From Pseudogymnoascus destructans (taxonomy: Eukaryota; Ascomycota; Leotiomycetes; Thelebolales; Thelebolaceae), in assembly GCF_001641265.1 (NCBI RefSeq), contig NW_020167535.1, positions 62,001 through 126,000 on the forward strand: DNA of 64,000 bases. The letters run 5' to 3'. The notes beneath the pieces are model-generated. The model was not told the origin of the DNA. It saw nothing but the letters and a program-made list of their open reading frames with translations, and made no database searches. Within the stretch, counting starts at the first letter, position 1, and every line of letters starts with the position of its first letter. Shown piece by piece: positions 33,319-44,902 of the stretch. The position numbers were made by a program, and so were the translations under genes.

Positions 33319-33712
33319 ATAGATGGCGGGACGAACGGCTACTGTAGTGTCGGGGGTCGATAGCATCGCCGTGGACTGTGTATATCACGCTAACTGCATG
33401 AGCAACGGTAATGAACGACAGCCATGTTAGTAACAGCATCGTTGCGGCGGCAGACTTGGGATATGGTATTCACGATATAATCACAATCCATAAGCTCTTC
33501 GACTTCATGCAACAAATATAAACATGTTCAACCTCTTGCTATACCCGATGGTAAATGAGTAAACGACAGGACTAGCTATAAGAATTGAATATCTTCGGAC
33601 AAGGCGGGTACGTCTTCAAGTCTTCATGTATAGAGGGTCTTCATGTATAGGCAGATATCTTTTCCATTCTACTTCTAGCAGAAATTTCTCCTTTAGAACA
33701 TCTGGGAACTCA

Positions 33713-35106
33713 TCATTGCGCAAAGGTAGAGCCGATTGGGCCGACCTTGATGTTAGAGTAGGTGACCGACGCGCTCCCTGAAGCAGACTCGACAACCGCG
33801 GGAACGCCGGACGAGGTGGCGCAAGACCACAAACGGAGCCGAGCTGTGTCAAGTCGGTGGGGTAGGTAGCCAGAGCATGTTGGAGTAGTGGTCATCCCAG
33901 AGCGACATGACGAGCACCATTCCGGCGCCGAGAGCCTTGCTAATGGACGCCATCCCGCCGCGGTCGGCGAAGCTGGTATTGTCACCAAAGGCAATCTTTT
34001 GTGCGTAGCAGTAATGACGGAGTTGCCGCTGACACCCGCGATCGTGGACTCCGAGTTTGGGATGGTCTTGGCGTTCTGGGACGTAGAAGCGCTTAATTTC
34101 GGTCAGCGGGTTCCCGATGAACTGCGTCACAACCGTGAACACCTTGCTGGTGTCGACAGTCATGCCCTTTCCGTAGAAAGGGGTGTCGCCTTAACGGTAC
34201 GAGTTGAAATGGCATCCGTCGGGGTCGCATGTGCCTCCATAGCGGTCGGCTGAGTAGGTTCCTCCACATCCATCGCCGTCACACATTGCCTGGGTGATGG
34301 TGTCGCAAGAGTGTGGCGTGTACGCCGTTGCCATAGAGTTAGCCTCCCGGATATCCATCTCAGCGTAGCAAGAGCCGTGGCCTCCAACACCAGCATTGGA
34401 GTCGTTCGATGATGGCACCCATCCTTCGGCGTTGCCCTAGACAAAAGGTAAGCAGATGAATGTAAGCAGACTGTCAACTCGCGCTTACCATTCCGTTGAC
34501 GAACTTCATATCACGCGGACATTGAACACCACAGTATCCAGTTCCGTACTTGGCACCGGCCTTGTTGTTGGGGTATTTGCTCATTCCTCCGCCCTTGTAC
34601 ATGGAGACAAAGTAGAGGGCGCCGTTCAGGCCGCAAGAAGCTGCGAGAGATCCATATCAAAAGTTCAAAAGTTAACTCCTGGTCGAGGATGGTTGAACAT
34701 CTGATAGTTGGTGACATCTGCCATGAGCTATGTTCAGGAGCCAATGTTGGTGGCGTACTGTCCCTCCGTGACGAAGGTCAACTTGTTCGAGTTTCCGCTC
34801 ACGTTAACTCCGTACGTGCCTGGGTAATCACCACCCTCGAGGGCACAGTTCTTCGCGCAGGATTCGTTGTCTGGGCAGAGCGTAGCGTCCCACTTGTTGT
34901 CGGTGTAGCAGTTGGTATAATCACCGACCTTGTGGACCCATTCCAGTTCGAGTCGAGCACATTCCTGACTGCGATGCGCAGCTGGAGCCTCCGATGCCAG
35001 TGCACTTTGCCCATGTCATAGTAGGGTGCGTCTCCGCCTGTTCGGTGCCAACCTGCTGCGAGCTGGCAGCGGCGATGAGGGAGAGGAGAATAGCCTTGGT
35101 ATACAT
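33713..35106 (-). pseudogene. GH7 cellobiohydrolase pseudogene
   Basis: The reading starts MYTKAILLSLIAAASS, a signal peptide, followed by the mature N-terminus QQVGTEQAETHPTMTW typical of GH7 cellobiohydrolase I. Recognisable blocks continue in changing frames: NCYTDNKWDATLCPD, CAKNCALEGGDYPGTYG, GAKYGTGYC, then the catalytic segment EMDIREAN, where the family has EMDIWEAN. The Glu-Asp-Glu residues remain but the Trp is Arg. Later come GGTYSADRYGGTCDPDGC and the terminal SNIKVGPIGSTFAQ. One 52-bp intron (34437-34488) is still well formed. At least three frame shifts (after the N-terminal block, at the conserved PCGLNGALYF block and after the PERQDHPKLG segment) and stops (TAA after FNSYR, and one near 33870) inactivate it. 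There is no cellulose-binding module. The gene encoded a secreted cellulase before it decayed. Confidence 0.88.
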
Positions 35107-36142
35107 GATGGTAAGATGATCAGATGGTTGATGTCTGCCGGGCGATTCTTTTTCCACTGGGGGGTAAGGCTGTTTTATACTTGACGCCATCGCCTCAGGA
35201 TCAAGAACTGGTTTGGGAAAGAAGATTCCAAGAAGTCCAATTGGAAACGGCTCCTCTATCTCCGCCTTGGAACCTTCGAAATTCAATGGGGCTATCGGCT
35301 CGTCGGGAACGATGGGTTGATAAAAATCCATATTCAAGGCCCTGATGTTGTTTTGGCTGTCAGAATTATAGTAAGGCGCATAATGAAGAGGAATGCGTTT
35401 GGTGGTATCAAAGACTAATTGTTGGCAGAGCTGGCGTCTTTACTGTGAGTATCAGCTACAAGCTGGGCAACTTTCAAACTTCCATGGCTATTTGCAACTC
35501 TCATATTAGAAAAGGGACAGGTGACTGGGTATCTTGATCTGATCAACCTTAGGCCAGGGAACTTCACCGAGTGGGAAGGAACCCCTCTTCCCCTTACTCT
35601 AAATGATTCGATCTACACGGAATCCAGGTTATTATTCCGGAAGGCAAGATTGCTGTTGTCTTGTGGTGTAGCTTGCGGATATGGAGAAATGCTGCACCGA
35701 TTATGATTCTAGAGATTCAGCCTAGAGACGCTGGGGGGCTGGTAGAGATGCCTCGCGAGTGGTTCAATCTGCTTGTCCCCTATGTAAGCTCGTGCCTGTG
35801 AACGAGTGGTGGACGCGTTCTTCTTGGCCGGCATAAACAGCCAAATGGGCGACGAACGTCAAAATAAGGGACAGCCCAATCACTACGAACTTTCGATATC
35901 GGGTTAATTGCACAGCCCATGGTAACCGTGCGGATAAACCACCAATGCCAGCGGCAATGCACAGCGGAGAATACAGCTAGTGTATTCGTGGGGGTCGTGT
36001 CTACTTGAAACCATGGGTTAGATACCGCTCAAGGGCATGCCGAGGCTGGCATTAGACAGAGATGTTCTGTTTAACATGCTTTGGATGATCGGGATAAGCC
36101 GTCCATTGCGTTGTAGATAGGCATGAGGGGGAACAGCCACAT
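35107..36142. other. No recognisable gene
   Basis: Upstream region of the GH7 pseudogene and sequence left of the Gypsy gag remnant. Only short frames without family resemblance. Confidence 0.4.
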
Positions 36143-37154
36143 TTACACAGTATTATTTGAAGCCCACGGAGTTTTCTTGCATGTTCTACAGTCAAACCTC
36201 GCCAAGAGGGATGTCCTTGCGAGAGCGGGTAGCGGATTCAATTCGTTGTTCCGGCGCCGTTCCTGGTCGAAGGCGGTAAGTTCTCGTACCATGGTCTGGT
36301 ATTCTCCCTTCCATTGGTTTTTGATGATCGCGACGCGGCTGCGGAATTGAGGAGTCAACTTGTTCCACATGTACCGAAACCATTCCGACTCGGAGACTTG
36401 TCCTGTGATAGCTGCACTTTGGAAACGAGCCTTGAACTCTGGGAAGGTTTCGCTAGCATGCCCTTTCTCTCCCATTTGCAGGTCGTCGAAGAGGTTCCTG
36501 GCCTGCTCCGTCTCGTTGCCTGTGAGGTAGTATGAACCTAGTAGATCCATCATCTCCTCAGCACTGCGGAACCCATGCGTAGCGGACAGGTATTGGGGCT
36601 CTAGGTAGGTCTTCGCCAGGCTGGTCGTAGTTCCCCATATCAACGCTCTTCTCGAGACGTCGGTAAGATAGTGGTCCTCATTGACTACGAGTCGGTCCCG
36701 AATCGAAGCGCTCCATTGTAGGAAGGTATGTTCTACCCCATCGCTGAGAGGAAGGATTTTCTCAGAGATGGTTGATTTCTTATAGCGATTCGGAGGGTCC
36801 TCGGTGTGCATTCGTGACGACCCTGGAATCGATGGAGAACGAGTGTTCCGAAGAGGCAGCAATTGAACTGTCTCGGGGGTGTTTCGTGTGCGAGGCGTTC
36901 GTTGCTCCGTGGCTTCGACTGTGGGTATGGTGGCGTCCACCGGGCGGTGTGGACAGGATTCTGGTCTGGGCTGCCGTAAGGATAACTAGTAGATCCTTGA
37001 CCTCCAGTATCTGTGCTTCGAGGTGGTCCATTCGACTCGGGATGTCTTCGGATGGCCCAGCGGTCGTAGCTGCAGCGGTGGTTTGTCTGGTAGTCATTCT
37101 GGGCAGTTGACCGTCGTTGTCTTGGGGTATGTTTGATGTCGGCTTTTTCGACAT
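36143..37154 (-). pseudogene. Gypsy-type gag, N-terminal part
   Basis: Minus-strand coding starts MSKKPTSNIPQDNDG at 37154, with DHLEAQILEVKDLL as a short coiled coil. It then shifts frame at about 36.8-36.9 kb into a capsid-like region (WSASIRDRLVVNEDHY, FPEFKARFQSAAITGQV, ESEWFRYMWNKLTPQFRSRV, the usual retrotransposon gag layout). It stops before any CCHC knuckle. Gag would form the cytoplasmic particle of the element. The adjoining LTR at 37425-37767 lies upstream in the same orientation, so these are the 5' parts of one element. The missing knuckle and pol occur on the opposite strand at 39.96-44.07 kb. Confidence 0.72.
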
Positions 37155-37424
37155 ATTGCCTCGGGTGTGTATCAGTACCGATACAAAGAGCTTGACTTCC
37201 GGTAGCTCGTAGCTATCAACGCTCTTGTCCACAATTTCCTCTGTGCTATGAGGGGGTTCTTAAGGATCTCGTATCCTATTTGGCGCCAACGCGTCGGCGA
37301 CTTTACCAGCTTGTTCTGAAGAATCAAACCCTGATCCACTGGCTGTCCGTGAGATATCTGGAATCACGGCTATTTGAAGTCGTCAGGTCTCTCCTCTGAA
37401 ACATCACCGAGTCGCAGTCGATGG

Positions 37425-37767
37425 TGTAACGGTAGTTCTCCTGAGTCGTTCCGGTGTGGGATATTATTTAAGTACGGCCGTCCCCGGCAGGCGTGATCTT
37501 TTTTGTATAATGTAAGGACACAGGGCACCCAGCTCACAGTAATAGCATATGAGAGTGCGAGTCGGAGGCTAAACTGATGCTATCCTATAGGTCTACTACG
37601 AAGGATACAAAAAAGATGATGGGGAACCCCGTCAGTCGATTTTCTCAAGTATCCGAAACCCATCCGACTCGGTTCCGACTCGGTTAGGCCACCCAAATGA
37701 TCACACGTGACCCCGCGGCTACCCAGAGTCTACTCCCTAGAATGAGAGACGAGAAGGCATCCTTACA
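37425..37767 (-). repeat. LTR of family 2 Gypsy element
   Basis: Bounds are inferred from TGTAACGGTAG at the left, TTACA at the right (TG...CA), and position just upstream of gag. A degraded homologue lies at 1244-1466 plus 3344-3397. No matching second LTR was found downstream of the pol at 44.07 kb. The 37768-38061 segment to its right contains no recognisable feature. Confidence 0.65.
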
Positions 37768-38061
37768 GGCTCTATCTCGAGGCTGTGATTATTATCACTT
37801 CCATGACGTTTCTTCCATGCAAGTTACGCGGCGAAGACGCGCCACGACTATGTGTGGATGAGACTGCATTCTGTGGCACAAAATGCCGAGATTCATGTAC
37901 CGTTGGTATAGAGTTCTATGGTTGCGGTGCTGCGGATATGAGAATAGCTGACCACTAGGGACTCAATGCCTCACTCGTATGGAGACTAAAATCAGCCACG
38001 ATCATCACTGAACAATGCCACCTTGTTTGCAGCAACGACACATGTACAAAACACATTCTAA

Positions 38062-39760
38062 TACAGTCAAACCCTTGTTAAGATGATGGCATCCGTAGCA
38101 AGCATTTCCATCGTCTTATCGTATATATCGTTATATAGAGTAATATTATGTAAGCCACCTATCTAACGTAACCTGCTGCTGTGACTGTGCTCGAATAGCC
38201 TCAATGGCTGTTTGCAGCTGCTCTAGTGCCCGTATATGCCCCGTAGTAAGAGCATCCTGGCCTTCAGAATACTCAATCAGTATCTGGAGGGCATCCTGGG
38301 CCTCCTTTGCCGTAGGCGCAGGCTGCTCAGGCTGCTCCTCCTCTTCGTCATCATTTTGAGAGTTCTGATGCCCAAGTTGCCCCTCTATTATCTCCTCAAG
38401 TAGTTCTTCATCGGTAGTCTGTCCTTCCACCGCTCTAGCCTCTTCCACAGGGTTTAGAAAGTTCGAAATAGCCATTGAGTCTGTAATTGATGCTGTAGTT
38501 ATCGCTTGGTTGTAGAGTTCTTGTATTCCAGTAGGCATCGTTATTGTTGGAAGGCTAATTGGATTTGAAACAAGTGTAGATTTCCGGAAGCAGTTGTATA
38601 TCGTAGTGTTTGAAACTTCTGTATTCCAAGCACGAATAATCCAGCGAAGAGCGAGTCGAAGATTCATAAGTTTCTGTGGATCTTGATTTGAATCGATAGT
38701 GTCGATTATAAACTGAAGCCAATGTTGTCGATAATAAGCTTTAACATTTTGAATAATTCCTTGATCAAGAGGCTGGAAACGACTGGTACTGTTAGCTGGA
38801 AGCCAACAAATGCGGATATTAGGGGGAGGAGGGTTAAGCTCAGCCCCTGTATAGTGTGCTGAAAAGCTGTCCATTGTTAAGAGTATTTGCCGAGTAGTTC
38901 CAATATGCTGATAAAAGGCTTGAAGCCATTCGCTCATAAGTATTCCAGTCATCCAAGCCTTCTTATTCGCTTTCCATTGTGCCCCCATTGTTGGTATATT
39001 GATTCGTTGTAGTGCTCGAGGTGCTTTTGCATGGCCAATTGCCCAAACAGGGAGTCGGTCTGTTCCAGTAGCGTTGACGCAGAAAACCAAGGAGATCCGA
39101 GTCTTATTCTTCTTCACACCAGATTGGAGTTGCGATGACAGGCCTCGTGATGGCATCATCTTCCAGAAGAGTCCAGTTTCGTCCATATTGTATATATCCT
39201 CTTCTATTGTCCGTAGTGCCCTCATTTCTTCCTCGACGTTTTCCGGAACTGATGCCGCCTCTCCAAACCGCTGTCGTGATTGTATATGATGCCGCTTTTT
39301 GAATTTTTCGAGCCAGCCAGTAGAAAACGATGGGCACTCTTGGCCAGCATATTCTGGCAGTCGTTTCCAGATCTGCTGTGCCTTCTGCTGTAGTATATCG
39401 CCAGTTGTAAACCCTCCTTTTTCTTCAATCCGATTCTGCCACTCCCAAAGGATATTCTCTAGCTTTGGCCACTGGCCTAGTCGACGGCGTTGAATTCCAG
39501 TGTCTTGGTTCTTATCAAGGGCCTCAAAGTTGCTACTTAGTGATTCAGAAATAGTCGACTGGCTTAACTTGTGATGATATTGTCTTTCAAACCATTCGAT
39601 ACACTGCTGCAGAGTTGGCTTTGGAACTTGTTGGTGGGCCCAGTGTCGAAGGGCACGCCGCTGGTCGACTGTAATCGGCCTTTTTCGAGGCATTTTGGGT
39701 GTCTAATGGCCACGTTAAGACGATGAACAGGTTGGAAAAGACGATGATCGTTGAATCGTA
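38062..39760 (-). mobile_element. Tigger/pogo-like DNA transposon
   Basis: The left end is marked by TA followed by CAGTCAAACCCTTGTTAAGA, a typical Tigger/pogo-class terminus, about 70 bp beyond the stop codon. The matching right inverted repeat is not visible. Sequence to about 39760 shows only subterminal motifs (gttaagacgatg, aaaagacgatgatcg) before Gypsy-derived sequence begins, so the right terminus looks truncated. Confidence 0.6.
38146..39693 (-). CDS. Tigger/pogo-like transposase, open frame intact
   Basis: It encodes 515 residues without interruption. The N-terminus MPRKRPITVDQRRALRHWAHQ begins a CENP-B/psq-type helix-turn-helix, and a second HTH (CENPB) lies at about 65-150 (CPSFSTGWLEKFKKRH). 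The DDE_1 nuclease domain has all three acidic positions in context: IYNMDETGLFW, LLTMDSFSAHY and LPANSTSRFQPLDQGIIQNVK. The C-terminus is Glu/Gln-rich. The family cuts and pastes at TA. No stop or frame shift is visible, unlike most transposons here, so it could be recently active or able to act in trans. Confidence 0.88.
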   Translation of the reverse strand: MPRKRPITVDQRRALRHWAHQQVPKPTLQQCIEWFERQYHHKLSQSTISESLSSNFEALDKNQDTGIQRRRLGQWPKLENILWEWQNRIEEKGGFTTGDILQQKAQQIWKRLPEYAGQECPSFSTGWLEKFKKRHHIQSRQRFGEAASVPENVEEEMRALRTIEEDIYNMDETGLFWKMMPSRGLSSQLQSGVKKNKTRISLVFCVNATGTDRLPVWAIGHAKAPRALQRINIPTMGAQWKANKKAWMTGILMSEWLQAFYQHIGTTRQILLTMDSFSAHYTGAELNPPPPNIRICWLPANSTSRFQPLDQGIIQNVKAYYRQHWLQFIIDTIDSNQDPQKLMNLRLALRWIIRAWNTEVSNTTIYNCFRKSTLVSNPISLPTITMPTGIQELYNQAITTASITDSMAISNFLNPVEEARAVEGQTTDEELLEEIIEGQLGHQNSQNDDEEEEQPEQPAPTAKEAQDALQILIEYSEGQDALTTGHIRALEQLQTAIEAIRAQSQQQVTLDRWLT

Positions 39761-39959
39761 TTTTGTATGGTAAAAGTATCGGTCCGTGGAAAAATATCGC
39801 ACAAAAGAGGTTATCGGCTAAAAGTGGATCGTCTACATCCACACGTACCACGGATACGGCAAAGGCGTCATCAGTGTCGAAGCCGACTCGAACCACATCC
39901 GCTCTGTTCACCCGAACCGTGTTCCTCCCCAAGCCAGCCATACCGGAACGTCTGAGAAC

Positions 39960-42900
39960 CGCAGTCCCTATTTCAAGTGTGGCAAGCCCGGCCATTTCCA
40001 GGACAAATGCCCCCTTAACGCTACTATCAAGGAAATGGACCGTAACGACCCCGAGGCAGAAGAACAATGGGAAGAAGCTGTGGAACTTCAATCGGATGCG
40101 TCCCTCCGAGGAAAACGACGAGGCCTAGGAGAAGGCTCCTTCCTAGGTCTACGCAAATGCGACCTGCGAGGACTAGACTTACGAGAACTCCTGGGAGGCA
40201 CCCAGTTCTTAGTCGACATGACCCTGAGTATGAATGGACTCGGGGTGCAAACGAAGTCCCTAGCAGACACAGGAGCAAATGGCTACCTCATCATTAACAA
40301 GCCTTTCGCAATACGACTGTCGAAAGCGCTTCAGAGCCCTATACGGAAACTACCCTACTCTGTACCCATACGTGGATTTCAGCGCAAAATCCAAGGCCAC
40401 GTATCAGAGTATATTCGGTTACACTTAACAGTCGAAGGACGCTGAATATATAACTGCCCCTTTGTACTCCTGGACCTCGGAGCACAAGATGTGATAATTG
40501 GGAAGAAGCTTTTCAGCCGCTTCCGAATACTACTCGACTCTGCAAAGAGCCAGTTAGTATGGCCAAAGGAGTACCCGCCGACTCCTAGCTGGAGCAAGGA
40601 GATCACGTTGCCCTACCACTCACGCGAAACGTCCACTAAACATCCTGCATACCAGTCGGATGCGAATCGCCGGGATTTCGCAATCCACCGCGAAGACAGA
40701 CGCCGCGCAGGCGGACGTTCGATGGAATTGAAAGTGATAACTTCCGACTACTAAGAGATCACCGATACGCCATCGAACCCACCACGAAACCAGGAGGTTT
40801 CTCCCCCACCGCAGAAAACCATAGTACATAGGTTTAGGCCCATGCATATATGCGAAATCAGTGCAAATGCTTTCCACCACGAGATGATGCGAAACTACTC
40901 CGAGTTTTTTCAGACTAGCATCTACGAAATCGATCAGATCATTCATGAAAAGGAGTTGGTAGAGGACGAAGAAACGCTCCGCCTCATCCAGCAGAAGCTT
41001 CCGCATATGCACCGGAGGTACACCAATGTCTTTTCGAAGTTGGAATCAGATCGAATTCCCCCCCACCGCATATACGACCACAAGATACAGCTCGAAGCCC
41101 CTTTACCAAACGCTTTCTCCCCGTTATATCGACAGGGCACCGAAGAGCTTAAGGCTACCAAGCAATACCTGCTGGAAAACCTGGAAAAGGGATTCATCGT
41201 CAACAGCAACAGCCCCTTCGCGTCCCCTATCCTATTTGTAAAGAAAGCGGATGGCAAATTAAGATTTTGCATCGATTACCAGAAGTTAAATGGTCTCACC
41301 CGGAACGATCCCTACCCCATCCCGCGTATCGACGAACTACTAGGACGGGTGTCAAAAGCAAAAATCTTCACGAAGCTAGATATCAGACAAGCCTTCCATC
41401 GTATACGGATGCACCCTGATTCGGAAGAGTACACAACCTTTCGGACTCGCTATGGATCCTATAAGTGCAAAGTGCTGCCATTTGGACTGACAACGGTCCC
41501 GCAACCTATCAGCGGTATATGAATGACGTCCTGATGCAATACTTAGACAACTTCTGTACCGCATACTTAGACGACATCCTAATCTATTCAGAGGACCCTA
41601 CGGAACACATAGAGCATGTGCATAAGGTCCTACAGCGTCTCCGAGAAGCTGGACTCCAAGCCGATTTGAACAAATGCGAGTTCAACGTCACCAGGACAAA
41701 ATACTTGGGTTATGTTCTTACTAGCTCCGGTGTCGAAGCGGACCCTGACAAAATCGAACCCCTTCGTAACTGGATCCGACCGACCACTGTTACGGGTGTG
41801 AAGTCCTACCTGGGATTCTGTGGCTTCTATAGACAATTCATTCGTAATTTTGGCAAAATAGCAAAGCCCCTCACCACCATCACTAGTCCCTCAGAGCCAT
41901 TCCGGTGGACAGACGAATGTGAGGATGCGTTCGAGGAATTGCGACGACAACTTTTAGCGGTACAGGCACTTCACCACTTCAACCCCGAATTGCCTACGAA
42001 GCTGGAGACCGACTCCTCTGATGGAGTGGTAGCTGGTGTCCTGTCTCAAGAACACCCTGACAAGCGATGGTACCCCGTAAGCTTCTACAGTCACGTCCTA
42101 TCCGGACATGAGATCAACTGGGAGATCCACGACAAGGAACTATTCGCAATCGTGAAAGCCTTTGGAAAATGGAGGCCCGAGTTGGCTTCGGTACGCCACC
42201 GAGTTGACGTCTACACTGATCACCGTTCGTTGGAATATTTCATGTCTACCAAGATTCTCACAGCGAAACAGGTTCGGTGGATGGAGCTACTCTCCGACTT
42301 CAATTTCTGCATCACGTACACCGCAGGCAGGAATAATCAGAAGGCTGATATTCTGAGCCGAAGAGACCAAGACCTGGTAACGCAGCAGAAAGTCAAACTT
42401 GATAGTAGGGCGAGGGTATTGTTAGGTCCAAGCCGCCTACACCCCCGAATCAGCACTGAACTCGCCGAGAGCTACATAGCATCCATTAATTCGATGGACA
42501 CCCCCAAGCCCCAGGTGCCCTTCAATTTAATAGAGGCGCTATGTGCGGACAATCGGAAGTCGTTCACCGAGACTCGCGCGAAACAACCCCTACCGGACGG
42601 ATTCGCGATGAACGACCAGCTCCTCCTGTACAAAGGCCGCCTATGTGTGAATCGCCACACTGACCTATGTACGAAACTGATCCGGGAAGCGCACGATCAA
42701 GTGTCGTCAGCACATCCAAGTGGCAGGAAAACCTACCAATTGCTCGCCCCAAAGTATCATTGGGTCGGGATGGAAGCGGACTGTTTGCGGTATGTACGAA
42801 ACTGCGTGACATGCCAGCTTTCTCACACCAATGTCACTAAGCAACAAGGATTTCTACACCCACTACCCGTACCCGAATACCCTATGCAACACCTCACCAT

Positions 42901-44067
42901 GGACTTCAAGGAGTTCCCAAGGGACAAGCATGGATATGATAGCATCTTAGTGTTTATGGACCGACTCGGAAAGAGTTCGGTGACATACCTTGCTACAAAA
43001 CCACAACTGCCCGCCAGATGGCGCAATTGTTCATCGAATGGATATACCGATTCGGACACACTCCGGAGTCGATTGTAAGCGACCGCGGACCCCAATTCGT
43101 ATCATCCTTTTGGCAAGAGTTCTGTCGAATTATCGGCGTTAAGGTTAAGCTGTCAACGGCCTATCATAAGCAGACCGACGGGCAGACGGAAATCATGAAC
43201 CGATACATCGATCAGAGACTGAGGCCCTTCGTATCCTATTATCAGGATAACTGGAGCGAGCTCATCCCCATAATGGACCGCGTGCAAATGACACTCCCCC
43301 ACGCATCCATTGGCATGACCCCCTACCGACTCAAGTACGGAACCGATCCGTGTACGAGTTGGGATTGGAACACTCCGAAAAGCACCAACCCCCGGGAGAC
43401 CCTAAACCGAGAGGAAGCCAAGGCGGTGGCAGACCGAATGCATACCGCATGGGTCCACGCAAAGGAAAACATGGCAAAGGCACAAGAGGAAATGTCTAAG
43501 CACGCGAATCGACGCCGAAGGGCCATCGACTGGGACGTAGGAGATAGAGTGTACCTATCGACCAAAAATTTGAAAAACTCTCGTCCTAGCCGCAAGCTGG
43601 GCCAACAATGGGTCGGACCATATACGGTGGTGGAACGGATTGGGCACGCATTTCGATTGGAACTGCAAATACACGATGTGTTCTCACCAGACGTACTCAT
43701 GAAGGATCCGAACAATCCCCTACCTGGTCAGGATCCGCCTGAGCCTAGCAGCGAAGTGATAGACGGCGTAGAGGAATGGGAAGTGGAAAAGATCCTCGCC
43801 GTAAGGCTCCACTGGAAGCAACTACAATACAGGGTTAGTTGGGTCGGATACGATCCGGACCCGGAGTGGTACCCAGCGTCAAACTTCATGAACTCTCCCC
43901 AGAAACTCAGAGAGTTTCATACGGAATACCCAGATTTACCAGGTCCACCTCAAGAACTACTCGGAGGGGTTACGGCAGGGGAGACAGGAAAGGAACAAAA
44001 CTACGATCACGGAGGGAAAGACAAAGCGGAAGAAACAGAGTCATTGCTGTCTGCGACTCTAAACTAA
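39960..44067 (+). pseudogene. Gypsy/Ty3 chromodomain polyprotein (pol), broken
   Basis: Domains in order: CCHC knuckle CGKPGHFQDKC; aspartic protease LADTGANGYLI; reverse transcriptase with FCIDYQKLN and YLDD in TAYLDDILIYSE; RNase H with LETDSSDG, HDKELFAIV and YTDHRSLEYF; an HHCC zinc module ending CVTCQ; an integrase core with MDFKEFP, IVSDRGPQF and QTDGQTEIMNRY; and a C-terminal chromodomain (EEWEVEKILAVRLH...YRVSWVGYDPDPEWY). Breaks are an in-frame TGA at about 40443, TAA at about 40752, and apparent 1-nt losses near 41.49 kb (inside RT, at LPFGLT) and near 43.00 kb (inside integrase). The coding remnant before 39960 is degraded. No 3' LTR of its own is seen before 44255. Confidence 0.88.
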
Positions 44068-44254
44068 AATACCCTCCGAGCCAGGGCGCACTCACCACCG
44101 TAACCCTTGCGGGAGCCACCCTTCCCAAACGTCTCACCGGCGTCGCAACAAGCGGCTACCACCATGAGAGACGAAGGGTCGAAGTGACCCCACGCGAAGG
44201 GCCAGGCCCGAGTCCCCTCTGACACAAGGTCTTCCCCCACCTAGGCCCCATAGG
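44068..44254. other. Non-coding tail of the plus-strand Gypsy element
   Basis: The sequence follows the pol stop and contains a purine-rich stretch just before it. No LTR start homologous to 37425-37767 is present. Confidence 0.4.
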
Positions 44255-44809
44255 TGTAATGGTGGGTGCACCAGATGTGAGAATCTAGCCACCCAAGGAA
44301 GGGATGATTTTACTAAGACAACACACTGTCTTAGGAAACAGAGCCAAAGGGTTGTAGCTTAGACTATTCCACAACTCAGCAATCAGGTGTGTGATGTAGT
44401 GAAGTGGTTCAGACAAGTTGCAACAAATGTTGAGTCTGGGAACTCAGGGGTAAGTCAGAGGTTAGCACCTCACTGACTTTTCAGAAACAAGGAGTAACAA
44501 GATCAATGCTTGGAAGCTTGGAAAAGACGTGGAAGTATGTGATAGTCGATTTACTGTATTGTCTGCTTGCCCTTTCTTAAGGAAAGGGCAATCCTATTTA
44601 TGCTAAAGGAGTGTAGTTCTCTCATTTTCCAACACTTTCCATGACTAACCAGGCTTGGTAACTGTAGTCGACGTAAGAGAATCCCATAGAACCATCTCTT
44701 AGGTTCGTAGCCTATAGGAAGTAAAAGGAGGTCCAAGGTCAGAGTACCCCTATAGACAAATTATGTCATAGACAAATTATGTCATAACTTAACCAATCTT
44801 GTGGGTAAC
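44255..44809 (+). mobile_element. Truncated LTR (family 1)
   Basis: It starts TGTAATGGTGGGTGCACC and runs for 555 bp to 'cttgtgggtaac', where homology to the 937-bp LTR stops. It shares the 16-bp doubling of gacaaattatgtcata with the copy at 3979-4887, so these two form a subfamily. Confidence 0.8.
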
Positions 44810-44902
44810 GTAAGTCATGGCGTAACCGGGAGAATGGCGTAAACGGGATAGTGGGGAATATTGAGCATCAAGAGTATCACCAAACCAATGTAAACCCCCA
44901 AC

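Larger units (their letters stand above)
24269..33712. other. 9.4-kb gene-poor region
   Basis: No frame longer than about 166 residues and no recognisable protein family occurs on either strand, and I found no convincing tRNA or transposon. Base composition is mixed, not the AT-rich pattern of the RIP-like segments further right. It contains a purine (gaggag)n tract around 25050-25110, G-runs near 25165-25205, a 15-bp repeat at 25390-25455, a long hairpin at 32299-32355 and a minisatellite at 33190-33318. It may hold long untranslated leaders, non-coding transcripts or regulatory DNA, but none can be demonstrated from sequence alone. Confidence 0.45.

Noticed and set aside
33066..33439. Arg/Leu-rich and Arg/Glu-rich repeat proteins
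   Set aside because: They are translations of a 12-bp minisatellite in several frames, with no flanking domain.
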